Positions 33,033-41,160 of a DNA stretch of 46,707 nt are shown here, one piece after another. The notes under the pieces were generated by a model that made no database searches, had not been told where the DNA came from, and saw nothing but the letters and a program-made list of their open reading frames with translations. Each line of letters opens with the position of its first letter. The first letter of the stretch is position 1. The stretch is from Nostoc flagelliforme FACHB-838 (GTDB lineage: Bacteria; Cyanobacteriota; Cyanobacteriia; Cyanobacteriales; Nostocaceae). A program made the translations under genes and the position numbers. Where the stretch lies: the NCBI RefSeq assembly GCF_014698065.1, contig NZ_JACJSI010000054.1, forward strand, positions 1 to 46,707. The letters are read 5' to 3'.

Positions 33033-33494
33033 TTACAAATATTTTTCCATTACATAGTTTTGAAACCAGACTCCCCGTCGTTCTACTTGCTGTTCTCTGA
33101 CTACGCTAAATCCCTTCTTTTCAAAAAAGGGCTTTGCAGTAATACTTGCTTCTGTATATAGTCGTTTAATCCCTTGTAATTTTGCAGTACTTTCTATATG
33201 AATTAAGAGTTTTGAACCAATACCTTTCCCTTGATATTTGCTATGACAATAAAAACAATCAATGTGACCATCCGCTTCTAATTCTGCGAACCCAACTATC
33301 TCACCATTATTTTCTGCAACGTAAGGAAGCTTGGCTTGTAATCTTTTGTGCCAAACTTCATAATCCATATTTACAGGTGCCCAAGCATCAACTTGTTCTT
33401 GAGTGTAATCGCAAATATTGATTTCATGAACTGTATCATAAAACAGCTTCATGATTAGCTTAGTATCAGACAGTTTGTATTCTCTAATAATCAT
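33033..33494 (-). CDS. GNAT-family N-acetyltransferase, 153 aa
   Basis: Acetyltransferase similar in layout to YafP-type GNAT proteins. MIIREYKLSDTKLIMKLFYDTVHEIN opens the fold; VAENNGEIVGFAELEADGHIDCFYCHSKYQGKGIGSKLLIHIE holds the acetyl-CoA binding Q-x-K-G-I-G-S loop; KRLYTEASITAKPFFEKKGFSVV is motif B. It starts 8 bp after the stop codon of the VOC gene on the same strand, so the two are probably cotranscribed. Substrate unknown. Confidence 0.85.
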   Translation of the reverse strand: MIIREYKLSDTKLIMKLFYDTVHEINICDYTQEQVDAWAPVNMDYEVWHKRLQAKLPYVAENNGEIVGFAELEADGHIDCFYCHSKYQGKGIGSKLLIHIESTAKLQGIKRLYTEASITAKPFFEKKGFSVVREQQVERRGVWFQNYVMEKYL

Positions 33495-33502
33495 ACTGAA
33501 TC

Positions 33503-33889
33503 TTAATTCTCATAAATCTCTAATGGTAAATTATCAGGGTCTTTAAAGAAAGTAAATTTTTTATTTGTAATTTCATCAACTCTGATATTTTCTACCTCTA
33601 CTCCTTTCGATTTTAAATAAAAAACAGTTTCCTCAACATCATCAACTTGAAAAGCAAGATGTCTTAAACCACAAGCCTCTGGTTTACTGGGTCGTTCTGG
33701 AGGATTTGGGAAAGAGAATAGCTCTATTTGAGCATTTTTTCCAACTCGTAAATCTAATTTATAGGAATTTCTTTCGGTGCGAAAAGTCTCTTGAATAATC
33801 GAAAAGCCTAAAGTTTCGACATAAAATGTTTTGGAGCGATCGTAGTCAGAACAAATAATAGCAATATGATGAATGCCAGTGGTTTTCAT
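33503..33889 (-). CDS. VOC-family glyoxalase I-like metalloprotein (YaeR / SMU1112c type), 128 aa
   Basis: Small vicinal-oxygen-chelate protein. HHIAIICSDYDRSKTFYVETLGFSII, RTERNSYKLDLRVGKNAQIELFSFPNPPERPSKPEACGLRHLAFQVDD and FFKDPDNLPLEIYEN are characteristic of the YaeR subfamily. The expected metal ligands His8, Glu56, His77 and Glu124 are all present. Activity of this subfamily is not well established; it may act on a metabolite aldehyde. First gene of a two-gene unit with the GNAT acetyltransferase (8-bp gap). Confidence 0.88.
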   Translation of the reverse strand: MKTTGIHHIAIICSDYDRSKTFYVETLGFSIIQETFRTERNSYKLDLRVGKNAQIELFSFPNPPERPSKPEACGLRHLAFQVDDVEETVFYLKSKGVEVENIRVDEITNKKFTFFKDPDNLPLEIYEN

Positions 33890-34987
33890 GTGTACTTTTC
33901 AAGTTACCAATTATTTACCTGTAGCACTTTTAGTAAAATTTTACTATAGTAATCCTAAATTATTGGTGAGAAAATAAACCGCTGAAATACTTATAGCTAC
34001 TACTGTATGCTTACGCATTTTGTAACGTTTTAATTTGGATTGCTATAGTAGGCTGTAACAGAAGTCTACCTAGCTTTAACAAGGTAAAAGGTGCTTTTTA
34101 TAAATTAAATTCATCAAATCCTAGTTAAAATAAGAGTTAATCTGACTGAGCAAATTACTAACATTCTTTTTGACCGACTCCTAAATTTTAAGAAGTCGGT
34201 TTCTTCTGTTGATTTCCCGTTGCAAGGAAGGGATCGCAGATATTACCGCACAAAGAAGTTACGCCATCGTTCCTAACCTTATGAATGCATGACAATCCGT
34301 TTATCAAACTTGATAAAAGAAGACCAAATTTATCCCTTGCAATTAGTTGAAATCACTTACTTTGAAAAAAACTTGTTTTATTTGTTTTGGAAGATAATTC
34401 CTTTTTAAATGAATATTAATGTTTCCATAACTTTTTATTTACCCAAGCTTAAACTTTGCAATTTTTTGCAATTTAATATAATTACTCATGGTTATAAAAA
34501 AACAGGCTAAAAAATTGTAAAAAACAAAGTCAAGAAAAGTAAAGTTCCTGTTTCAAGTTTTTATAATTACCAGATAGCAAATTATGATTTACATATTGAT
34601 CATACACTATATATGTCAAGATGTAAGTCATGTTTAGTAGCCTTTTGAGAGCTAGATTTTTTTTTATAAATAATCTCTAAAGACCAAAATCTGCACTGTA
34701 AAACACTAATGTTATTAACTAGATTTTGACATTTTTGCGAATGTGATCGCTTAATTTCTAGTGCAAAAATTTGGAGTTTAATGCAGAGATTATTGATTCT
34801 ATTTTGGCTTGTAGCTGAAATGTTGCCAAAAGCCAAAAAGTTGATATTAAATACGCTCACTTGAAAAGGGCTAGTTAAAGCAAGGATTGAGTAAATTACT
34901 CTGTCCTCAGTTTGCTTCTGCAACACAACCATTCATCCCGAAAGATATCCTTCATCTATATATTCTGCAAGAAAATAATACAAACTC
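33890..34987. other. Long AT-rich intergenic region
   Basis: About 1.1 kb. A hairpin with T-rich tail lies at 34173-34210; the rest is AT-rich with no repeat family I recognise. A 110-codon frame at 34600-34932 (minus) has no ribosome binding site or family features and was not accepted. Promoters for the VOC gene and the haloperoxidase gene should lie here. Confidence 0.4.
34173..34200 (+). terminator. Terminator-like hairpin
   Basis: ACCGACT / AGTCGGT stem with an AT-rich loop, then TTCTTCTG. No gene reads into it on the + strand within this window, so it may serve an unrecognised transcript or be a dispersed repeat. Confidence 0.4.
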
Positions 34988-37165
34988 ATGGCATCTCAGC
35001 TAAATACGATCTTCCACTTTCTTTCGTTCTCTATCAAGAGCGTGGTAACTGCATCTGTAATTGGTACAGCGTTTATCCCAGCAGCTTATGCTCAGACAAC
35101 CAAGCCAGTACCAGATATCCAAATCAGATTTAGTAACAGTAAATTTCAGAGACCTACACTGTTAGGGGAAGCAGTTAAACAGGGTCAATTTAACCTAATT
35201 GTTACTAATAACGGCACAGCAATTTTTCAAGGAGCTTTAAATCTCAAGATATACGTGTCCCCGGATTCAATCCTCGATAAAAACCCCCTCAGTACCCCTA
35301 GAGTCATCACTTTAGTATCGACTTTGGGTACCACATCAAATTCCCCTTTGGTGGGCACAGATGAACTGCTCGGGACTCAAAGCCTTCCAAGTGTTAGCTT
35401 ATCTCCTGGTGCTTCCCAAACCGTCACCGTGGACTTTACTAGTTCTGCTTTCCGTAGTCCAAGTGTTGTAGCACCTGGAGCGTACCAGCTGATTGCTGAG
35501 GTTGACACCACCATCCCCCAAGCTACTACAAACGGTAAAGTAGTCAGTCAGTTGGTTAATGCTGGTGATCCCGTAATTGTTTGGAATGCAACGCTTCTGA
35601 ATTCCATCCTTGTCTCAGGAATTTCCCGTGATGCAAATGGCGTTCTTACAGCCAGAGGTGGGACTGCACCCCCAATAGGAGCACGCAATCAGGCGATCGT
35701 TCACTTGGCAGTTTATGATGCTGTAAACGCCATTAACCGGATTGGTCGGCCTTACGCTGTGAGGATAAGTCCCTCTGATCCTCGGCTTACGGGCGGTGCG
35801 TCGGCACCAGCAGCATCTGTCCAAGCAGCGTATACAACGTTACGCAATCTATTCACTGTTGCAACACCACAAGATTCAGCGCAAACTCAAGCAGCTAAAA
35901 CAGCTATAAGAAATCTACTCGACCAACAGCTAAAAACCTCTTTGGCAGCAATACCGAACGGTACGGCTAAGAGCAACGGTAGGTCTATAGGAAGAGAAGT
36001 TGCTGGGATAATACTAGCCTTGCGGAGAAACGATGGCTCGGCTCAGGCGCAGATACCTTACACAGGAGGAAATAGCGCAGGCGAATGGCGACCAACTTTC
36101 CCCGATTTTACACCTGCATTATTGCCAGGGTGGGGAGCAGTTCTTCCCTTTTCACCTGATATACCCGATCGCGACCCAGCAAATCCTAGACCTCGCCTGC
36201 TACAGTTCGGACTGTCTGGCCCCACACCATTTGGTAGCCAACAGTTCGCAGACCAACAGAACCTTATCCGGCAGGTAGGGGCCTTCTCGAACACTAGCGC
36301 TACTACAATTACTCGCACTTCTAACCAAACGAAAAATGCTATCTTCTGGGCACTCGATCGCCCAAATACCTTCAGGCCTCCCGGTCAGTGGAACCAGTAT
36401 GCACAACAAATCTCTTTGAATAGGGGCAATAATCTATCTCAGAACGCCCTCTTGTTTGCTCAGTTAAACCTTGCACAAGCTGATGTGGGTATTCTAACGT
36501 GGGATTCTAAATATTTTTACAATCAACTACGACCGATTCAAGCAATCCGCCAAAACAATAGCCTCGACGTGTCAGCAGGAGTAGTTCGTGATGTGAACTG
36601 GCTACCCCTGCTATCGTATCATCAGCCTGAAAATTTCTTTAATACTCCTTTAACCCCATCGTTCCCAGACTACAACTCAGGACACGCTGCATTTGGTTCG
36701 GCAGCAGGTCAAGTATTGATTAACTTCTTCGGGGACAACACACCTTTCACAGTTCCTTCGCAAGACTTACCAGGTCAGGCTTTGACGTACAACACCATTT
36801 CTGAGGCAATAGAGGACAATGCCGCAAGCCGCATTTTCGGCGGGGTTCATGTCCCATCCTCTGGAGTAACTCAGGTACCAGTAACAAGCAAAACACCTAC
36901 AACCCAAAATGCTATAACCATAGACGGTAAAGTAACGCGCAATACTGTCACTACTTCTGAAGGTAGTTTTGCTATAGATCCCACAAAAGATCCCGATATC
37001 CAATTAGGTAGGCAAGTGGGTAACAGCGTAATTAAATCGTTCGCTCCTGAGGTAAATCAGACAATAAACCAACCTTTGATTTTGATAGACCAATCTTCGC
37101 TCAAGCAATCTTTGATAGATGAACCTTTGTTAGCTGAACCTTCGTTAGCTGAACCTTCGTCATAG
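34988..37165 (+). CDS. Exported vanadium-dependent haloperoxidase family protein, 725 aa
   Basis: PAP2/vanadium haloperoxidase family enzyme, probably a secreted bromo- or chloroperoxidase or a related phosphatase. A signal peptide ends near residue 35 (FIPAAYA-QTT). Residues about 40-185 form a CARDB-like beta domain (FNLIVTNNGTAIFQGALNLKIYVSPD … GAYQLIAEVDTT). The catalytic helical bundle follows, with all vanadate-binding residues of the family: Lys508 and Arg515 (WDSKYFYNQLRPIQAI), Ser564-Gly565-His566 (SFPDYNSGHAAFGSA), Arg615 and His621 (RIFGGVHVPSS). The last 25 residues are a short repeat tail (LLAEPSLAEPSS). The start at ATG 34988 gives the complete signal peptide, though the ribosome binding site is weak. 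Halide specificity cannot be read from this. Confidence 0.88.
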   Translation: MASQLNTIFHFLSFSIKSVVTASVIGTAFIPAAYAQTTKPVPDIQIRFSNSKFQRPTLLGEAVKQGQFNLIVTNNGTAIFQGALNLKIYVSPDSILDKNPLSTPRVITLVSTLGTTSNSPLVGTDELLGTQSLPSVSLSPGASQTVTVDFTSSAFRSPSVVAPGAYQLIAEVDTTIPQATTNGKVVSQLVNAGDPVIVWNATLLNSILVSGISRDANGVLTARGGTAPPIGARNQAIVHLAVYDAVNAINRIGRPYAVRISPSDPRLTGGASAPAASVQAAYTTLRNLFTVATPQDSAQTQAAKTAIRNLLDQQLKTSLAAIPNGTAKSNGRSIGREVAGIILALRRNDGSAQAQIPYTGGNSAGEWRPTFPDFTPALLPGWGAVLPFSPDIPDRDPANPRPRLLQFGLSGPTPFGSQQFADQQNLIRQVGAFSNTSATTITRTSNQTKNAIFWALDRPNTFRPPGQWNQYAQQISLNRGNNLSQNALLFAQLNLAQADVGILTWDSKYFYNQLRPIQAIRQNNSLDVSAGVVRDVNWLPLLSYHQPENFFNTPLTPSFPDYNSGHAAFGSAAGQVLINFFGDNTPFTVPSQDLPGQALTYNTISEAIEDNAASRIFGGVHVPSSGVTQVPVTSKTPTTQNAITIDGKVTRNTVTTSEGSFAIDPTKDPDIQLGRQVGNSVIKSFAPEVNQTINQPLILIDQSSLKQSLIDEPLLAEPSLAEPSS

Positions 37166-37400
37166 CAACGCACTGGTTCCCCTACAAGGAAGGGGAGTAA
37201 GACTCAAACTCCTCTCCTTATAGGAGCTACGGTGTACACACAAGTCTTTTAAAGTTGCAATGCGATTGTTTCGGTTAACAATGCGATTGTTTCGATTGAC
37301 AATGCTCACTTTTCACGGAATCTAGAAAAGCTCACTTCCATTCCTCTCTCCTTTTAAAAGGCTACAGTGTACACACAAATGATTTAATCACCCCAAATCA
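37166..37400. repeat. Two copies of a GTGTACACACAA repeat and a 24-bp tandem repeat
   Basis: GCTACGGTGTACACACAAGT (about 37227) and GCTACAGTGTACACACAAAT (about 37362), each preceded by a CTCTCCTT-type tract, are two copies of a dispersed repeat. Between them AATGCGATTGTTTCGGTTAAC is repeated 24 bp later with small changes. No gene seen. Confidence 0.6.
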
Positions 37401-37407
37401 TCTTTTG

Positions 37408-37443
37408 TAGGGTGTGTTATGCCGTAGGCTAACGCACCATTCG
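37408..37443. repeat. Dispersed palindromic repeat
   Basis: GTAGGGTGTGTTATGCC and GGCTAACGCACC, related to the copy at 14292-14331. Confidence 0.55.
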
Positions 37444-37577
37444 AAATTTTTGGTACGTTAGCACTAAAGCGTGGCTGCACCAGTGCGATCGCCTTGTTGC
37501 AATTTCGCCTCGGCTAACTGGGTTTGATGATACTTCGCTGAGTTATCAAGTTTTAGTGTTTTCCGCACCTAACCGCT

Positions 37578-37742
37578 ATGAAATTGTTGCCCCGTCGGGG
37601 ATTACCACTCTCTGCGGCAGCATTGCTACGTAATGCAGGGATTGACACTATCCATCTGGGTGAAATTGAGATGTCTGAAGTTGAAGATGCAGAAATTATT
37701 CAGAGAGCTAGAGAAGAGAGAGGTGTTGTCTCAACACATTAG
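37578..37742 (+). pseudogene. DUF5615 (PIN-like) toxin fragment, 54 codons
   Basis: MKLLPRRGLPLSAAALLRNA, then GIDTIHLGEIEMSEVEDAEI and IQRAREERGVVSTH. This is the N-terminal half of a DUF5615 PIN-like toxin of the Mut7-C group; intact members continue with a VVTLDADFH-type segment carrying another acidic residue and total about 110-120 residues. Here the frame stops right after the third block. CCTAACCGCTATGAAA at the start resembles the usual overlap with a DUF433 antitoxin ending in PNRYE, but no antitoxin frame is intact upstream. Confidence 0.65.
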
Positions 37743-37796
37743 GAAACGCCATAATCTAATACGGTTCGGATAAGCATTTTTCACAATCGAGTGTGA

Positions 37797-37950
37797 TTTG
37801 GGGAAAGGATGTATTCAAAACATGAGTCCCTTTCCCCTTTAACCCAATACGCTTGGGGCTAAAACTCTGTTATCCAAGTCAATTTTTTAACGAACCGCCA
37901 ACGCGTAGCGTCTCGTAGAGAAGGCGCAGAGGACGCAGAGAGAAGAAAGA
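37797..37950. repeat. Composite of dispersed repeats
   Basis: A purine/pyrimidine palindrome (GGGGAAAGGATG … CATGAGTCCCTTTCCCC, 37801-37841) followed by AACCGCCAACGCGTAGCGTC and AGAGAAGGCGCAGAGGACGC (to about 37940). The second part is the same composite as at 26670-26735. The stretch from 37743 to 38205 contains no supported gene. Confidence 0.55.
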
Positions 37951-38205
37951 GAAGGAAAAAATTGCTTAACTGAACTGTATTGCGCTAAAATCGGGAATTT
38001 GCTTATACAATTGGGCGCAAGTAAGAAACAAAAATAAGCAAGGGAACTTCTAACTCGCTTCAAAGTTTTATTTATAAGGTTTTTCAGCAGCCATTACTTC
38101 GTACTTTTGTTGCATAGAATAGACTCAAAAAATCCGTTTTGGCACAGTGACCCCATGTGTGCCATCAAAGATCGCCCTGCTCAAACTCCCCCCTTTGTGC
38201 CGTGG

Positions 38206-38862
38206 TTATTTTTTAAGTCCAATTGCTCCCTGTATATATGTATCCGTCAGGTCAGTACCCGTAAGATTTGCACCGCGCAGGTTTGCACCGCGCAGGTTTG
38301 CACCGCTCAGGTTTGCACCGCTCAGGTCTGCACCGCGCAAGTCGGCACCCTTGAGGTTAGCACCTTTGAGGTTAGCACCACCCTGGTAAGCACCCCGCAA
38401 GTCGGCACCACTTAGATCGGCATCCTCTAAATTAGCGTCTAGTGTTGCACCACCCAGTCGGGCATTGTTGAGTCGGGCATGGGTGAAGTTGACACCACTC
38501 AGGTTTGCACCGCTCAAGTTGGTACGGATGAGGTAAGCACCGCTGAGGTTTGCACTTCTACCGAAGAACGGGAGGTAGCTCAAGCTGGCACCGCTCAGGT
38601 TGGCATCGCTCAAGTTGGTACGGCTCAGATTAGCATTGGTTAAAAAGGCATTACTCAGGTTAGCACCACTCAGATTGGCACCGCTTAAATCAGCATTGAC
38701 CAGATAGGCGCTACTCAGCCTGGCATCGCTCAAGTTACAATTTGGACATTTGTTAGAAATTTGCAACCAAAAAGCTTCCCTACCTCCATTCATTTGAGTT
38801 ACTGTCCATCCCAGCCAAAAGATCAACCAACCCCACCACAATAATTTTCTAAATTTGTCCAA
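38206..38862 (-). CDS. Pentapeptide-repeat protein with an N-terminal membrane segment, 218 aa
   Basis: Right-handed quadrilateral beta-helix protein built from A(D/N)LSX units. The first 35 residues contain a hydrophobic, Trp-rich segment (LLWWGWLIFWLGWTV) likely to anchor it in a membrane, then CPNCNL. From about residue 41 to 210 the pentapeptides run almost without break (ADLSGANLSGANLSNAFLTN … ANLRGANLRGANLTGTDLTD), interrupted once by SYLPFFGRS near residue 100. Function of most cyanobacterial members is unknown. The start is ATG 38862; no linked gene. Confidence 0.88.
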   Translation of the reverse strand: MDKFRKLLWWGWLIFWLGWTVTQMNGGREAFWLQISNKCPNCNLSDARLSSAYLVNADLSGANLSGANLSNAFLTNANLSRTNLSDANLSGASLSYLPFFGRSANLSGAYLIRTNLSGANLSGVNFTHARLNNARLGGATLDANLEDADLSGADLRGAYQGGANLKGANLKGADLRGADLSGANLSGANLRGANLRGANLTGTDLTDTYIQGAIGLKK

Positions 38863-39050
38863 CTTAGCTCCTTTACCGCGAATCTAATATTATTGGCTGT
38901 CGCGGCGGCTGTACTTAGCTTATAACGCACTATTCACACACCAAGCAACCTGCGCCTAATTGCATGAATGGACAACCCTCTATTCGTAATCTTTCAAGTT
39001 CAATTTCATCAACGTTTACGAAGTTGCAATCCAGCAGCGATCGCTCGTTG

Positions 39051-39197
39051 TCAGATCGACCATAATTTTTTGGCTAAGGGTGTTTGTGGCACAAAATCAG
39101 ATTCGGGGGGTGTTGTTTCTGACTCACATTTGAGTAGTTCAACAAACTCCAAAACTTTTTGTTGCTTTTGGGGTGTGAGTTCTCGCCAGTGATTGAG
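39051..39197 (-). pseudogene. DUF2281-like antitoxin remnant
   Basis: Minus-strand frame WRELTPKQQKVLEFVELLKC … TPPESDFVPQTPLAKKLWSI-stop. The ELTP-x-QQ-x-VL-x-FVE-x-LK motif is typical of the small DUF2281/Phd-like proteins of cyanobacteria. The frame begins after a stop at about 39198-39200 with no start codon and overlaps the DUF433 fragment on the opposite strand, so only the C-terminal portion survives. Confidence 0.45.
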
Positions 39198-39398
39198 TTA
39201 TTAGCTACCTACCCTAATCGAGAAGAACTGCGCCAGGAGTTTCCCGAATTAGAAGATGAAGATATTCAGCAAGCCTTAATTTTTGCATCGTCCTACTTGG
39301 GCGATCGCATCATTGAACTACCTAACCGCTATGAAGCCGTTACAGTTGAGCCAAGCCATATTCGTATCCGTTGTTTACCATTTTTGCCTGATGTCTAA
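39159..39398 (+). pseudogene. DUF433-like antitoxin fragment
   Basis: From about codon 10: SPVIELLATYPNREELRQEF, PELEDEDIQQALIFASSYLG and DRIIELPNRYEAV. This is the C-terminal half of a DUF433 antitoxin (usual partner of DUF5615 toxins). The N-terminal half with the DNA-binding part is absent, a TTG at 39159 is the only start, and no toxin gene follows; instead a short unusual tail (TVEPSHIRIRCLPFLPDV) ends the frame. Judged an orphan remnant, although a short expressed peptide is possible. Confidence 0.55.
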
Positions 39399-39433
39399 AC
39401 TTTCGCATATTTAACTTAAATTTATATTCAATC

Positions 39434-39523
39434 AGCAAAAAGCCATATTACTTTCTCAAAACTTCATATTTAATAAGCAGAAAGCCATATTACTTTCTCA
39501 AAATGCCGTTTTACTTTCTCAAA
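39434..39523. repeat. Three direct repeats with core TTACTTTCTCAAA
   Basis: AGCAAAAAGCCATATTACTT.. (39434-39461), AGCAGAAAGCCATATTACTT.. (39476-39503) and a shorter GCCGTTTTACTTTCTCAAA (39505-39523). The first two differ at one of 28 positions and are 42 bp apart. They lie upstream of the APH-type kinase gene and could bind a regulator; equally they may be a decayed tandem duplication. Confidence 0.7.
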
Positions 39524-39643
39524 CCCCAGTTTGCTTATTTATTTAAGTAATTCGCGCATTGATTTTGGTATATAGTTGAGCCGAACTTAGGTTATCTGTA
39601 AGGGCGCAATCGCAAACTGCTTGGTGGGACTTAAGATTAGAGT

Positions 39644-40660
39644 ATGTATACTAACCAAGATGTTATGGGAAAAATGCAGGATAACATCTATGACTACATA
39701 GCGAAAGCTGCCTTTGTACAATATGATATGGCTCAAGGAGAGCGTTATTTTTTAGGTAATAGTGGAAGCGTAACCTTCTGTATAAAAACACAAGCGGAAA
39801 AATTTCTTCTCCGTATTCATCAACCAATATCTAAGCTACAAGGTGATGTATGGCAAAGACCACAGGTGATTGAGTCAGAACTTTTGTGGCTTACTGCCTT
39901 GCGTCATGACACAGAGATTGTTGTGCAGGAGCCAGTAAAAAATCTACAAGATAGATGGCTCACTCAAGTTTTGGCAGATGAGACCGGAGAAATGTTTTAT
40001 TGCTCACTGCTGCGTTGGATTGATGGCAACAACCTCAACGGAGAACGAACTCCAGAACAAGCTTACCAACTCGGTTTGTTGCTAGCTAGATTGCACCAGC
40101 ATAGTAGTCAGTGGCAACTGCCAGAAAACTTTGTTCGCCCAGCATACGACAAGAATCGGCTGCAAGCAGCACTTTCGGCACTTTATCCAGCAGTATTACA
40201 AGAATTGATTTCAGCAGAAGATTACAAGATCCTCGAAGTGTCGGCTTGTCAAGTTCAAGGAATGATAGAAACACTGGGTCAAACACAAAATGTCTGGGGA
40301 CTGATTCACGCTGATCTTCATGAGGGCAACTATTTATTGCACAACGAGGAATTCTGTCCAATCGATTTTGCTCACTGTGGCTTTGGATACTATCTTTACG
40401 ATATTGCAAGTTCGCTTCAATATTTACTTCCCACTGTCAGACCTTCCTTTTTTAAAGGCTATCAAGCTATTCATAAGCTACCTGAACATTACTTACAGAT
40501 TACAGAAGGTTTCTTTATCATGGCGCTGATTGAAGTACTTTCTTTTCATGTAAATAATCCACAAGAGCATAAGTGGATTTCGGAAACCGTGCCGTATATC
40601 GTCAAAGAACACGTTCATCTGTATCTTCAGGGCGAATCATTTCTGCTTGATAAATACTAA
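39644..40660 (+). CDS. APH-family phosphotransferase (SrkA / homoserine kinase-like), 338 aa
   Basis: Protein-kinase-like fold enzyme that phosphorylates a small molecule or protein. It has an N-lobe with FLLRIHQP (ATP-binding Lys/Arg region), the catalytic loop HADLHEGNYLL with Asp224, and the metal-binding IDFAHCGFGYYLYDIASSLQYL with Asp241. Length and the FxxGGYxxxHxL-like C-terminal part (FFKGYQAIHKLPEHYLQ) resemble the stress-response kinase SrkA and related phosphotransferases rather than antibiotic-resistance enzymes. The start could be ATG 39644 or ATG 39665 (eight codons in); the first is kept. The 3' end overlaps by 24 bp the IS66 fragment on the opposite strand. Confidence 0.8.
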   Translation: MYTNQDVMGKMQDNIYDYIAKAAFVQYDMAQGERYFLGNSGSVTFCIKTQAEKFLLRIHQPISKLQGDVWQRPQVIESELLWLTALRHDTEIVVQEPVKNLQDRWLTQVLADETGEMFYCSLLRWIDGNNLNGERTPEQAYQLGLLLARLHQHSSQWQLPENFVRPAYDKNRLQAALSALYPAVLQELISAEDYKILEVSACQVQGMIETLGQTQNVWGLIHADLHEGNYLLHNEEFCPIDFAHCGFGYYLYDIASSLQYLLPTVRPSFFKGYQAIHKLPEHYLQITEGFFIMALIEVLSFHVNNPQEHKWISETVPYIVKEHVHLYLQGESFLLDKY

Positions 40661-40981
40661 GGCTCCATAGCCATCAGTGACCAACCATCCCACAAACGCC
40701 TCGCTTATCAGGTGCAATAATTCCTCTTTCCGACGACTACCAATGTGGAAAACCGCTATTGTACTTGTGATTGCTACCCATAACCACCGAGATTTTCCTC
40801 TCTCATACCAGGGTGTTTCATCAAGGTGGATTATTTCTGCCGATTGTAATTCAACAATAAGTTCCTCGACTACCGCCGAACAAGCTATTCCTACTTCTCG
40901 AATGCATCTGTCGATTGTTCCCACCGAAAGCGATACCCCAACCCAATCATTCAACAATTCCCTAATTTTGGGTCGAGACAT
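40637..40981 (-). pseudogene. IS66-family transposase fragment, 114 codons
   Basis: Middle part of an IS66-type DDE transposase: LLNDWVGVSLSVGTIDRCIREVG, IHLDETPWYERGKSRWLWVAI with the first catalytic Asp, and HLISEAFVGWLVTDGYGA with the second. The N-terminal zinc-finger part and the C-terminal catalytic Glu region are missing, and the frame ends 24 bp inside the 3' end of the kinase gene. No terminal repeats are seen, so it is a remnant. Confidence 0.75.
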
Positions 40982-41160
40982 TCGATTTTACATTACCACA
41001 CGATTGTCACCCCTACTTTTACCTACACTGCAAACTCTTGTTTTAGGGGGGAGAGTGAAAAACTACGAGTTATCTGGTTCAGAACCATTCATAGGTAGGA
41101 ATTTATTATATGTTTATACGTAATTCTGAATTCTGACTCCTGAATTCTTTCTTGTTAAAT

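Noticed and set aside
34600..34932. 110-codon minus-strand reading frame
   Set aside because: AT-rich, no ribosome binding site, low-complexity Lys/Ser composition, no family features.
38107..38415. Plus-strand frames with repeated FAPRR or CTAQV units
   Set aside because: These are antisense readings of the pentapeptide repeats of the minus-strand gene.
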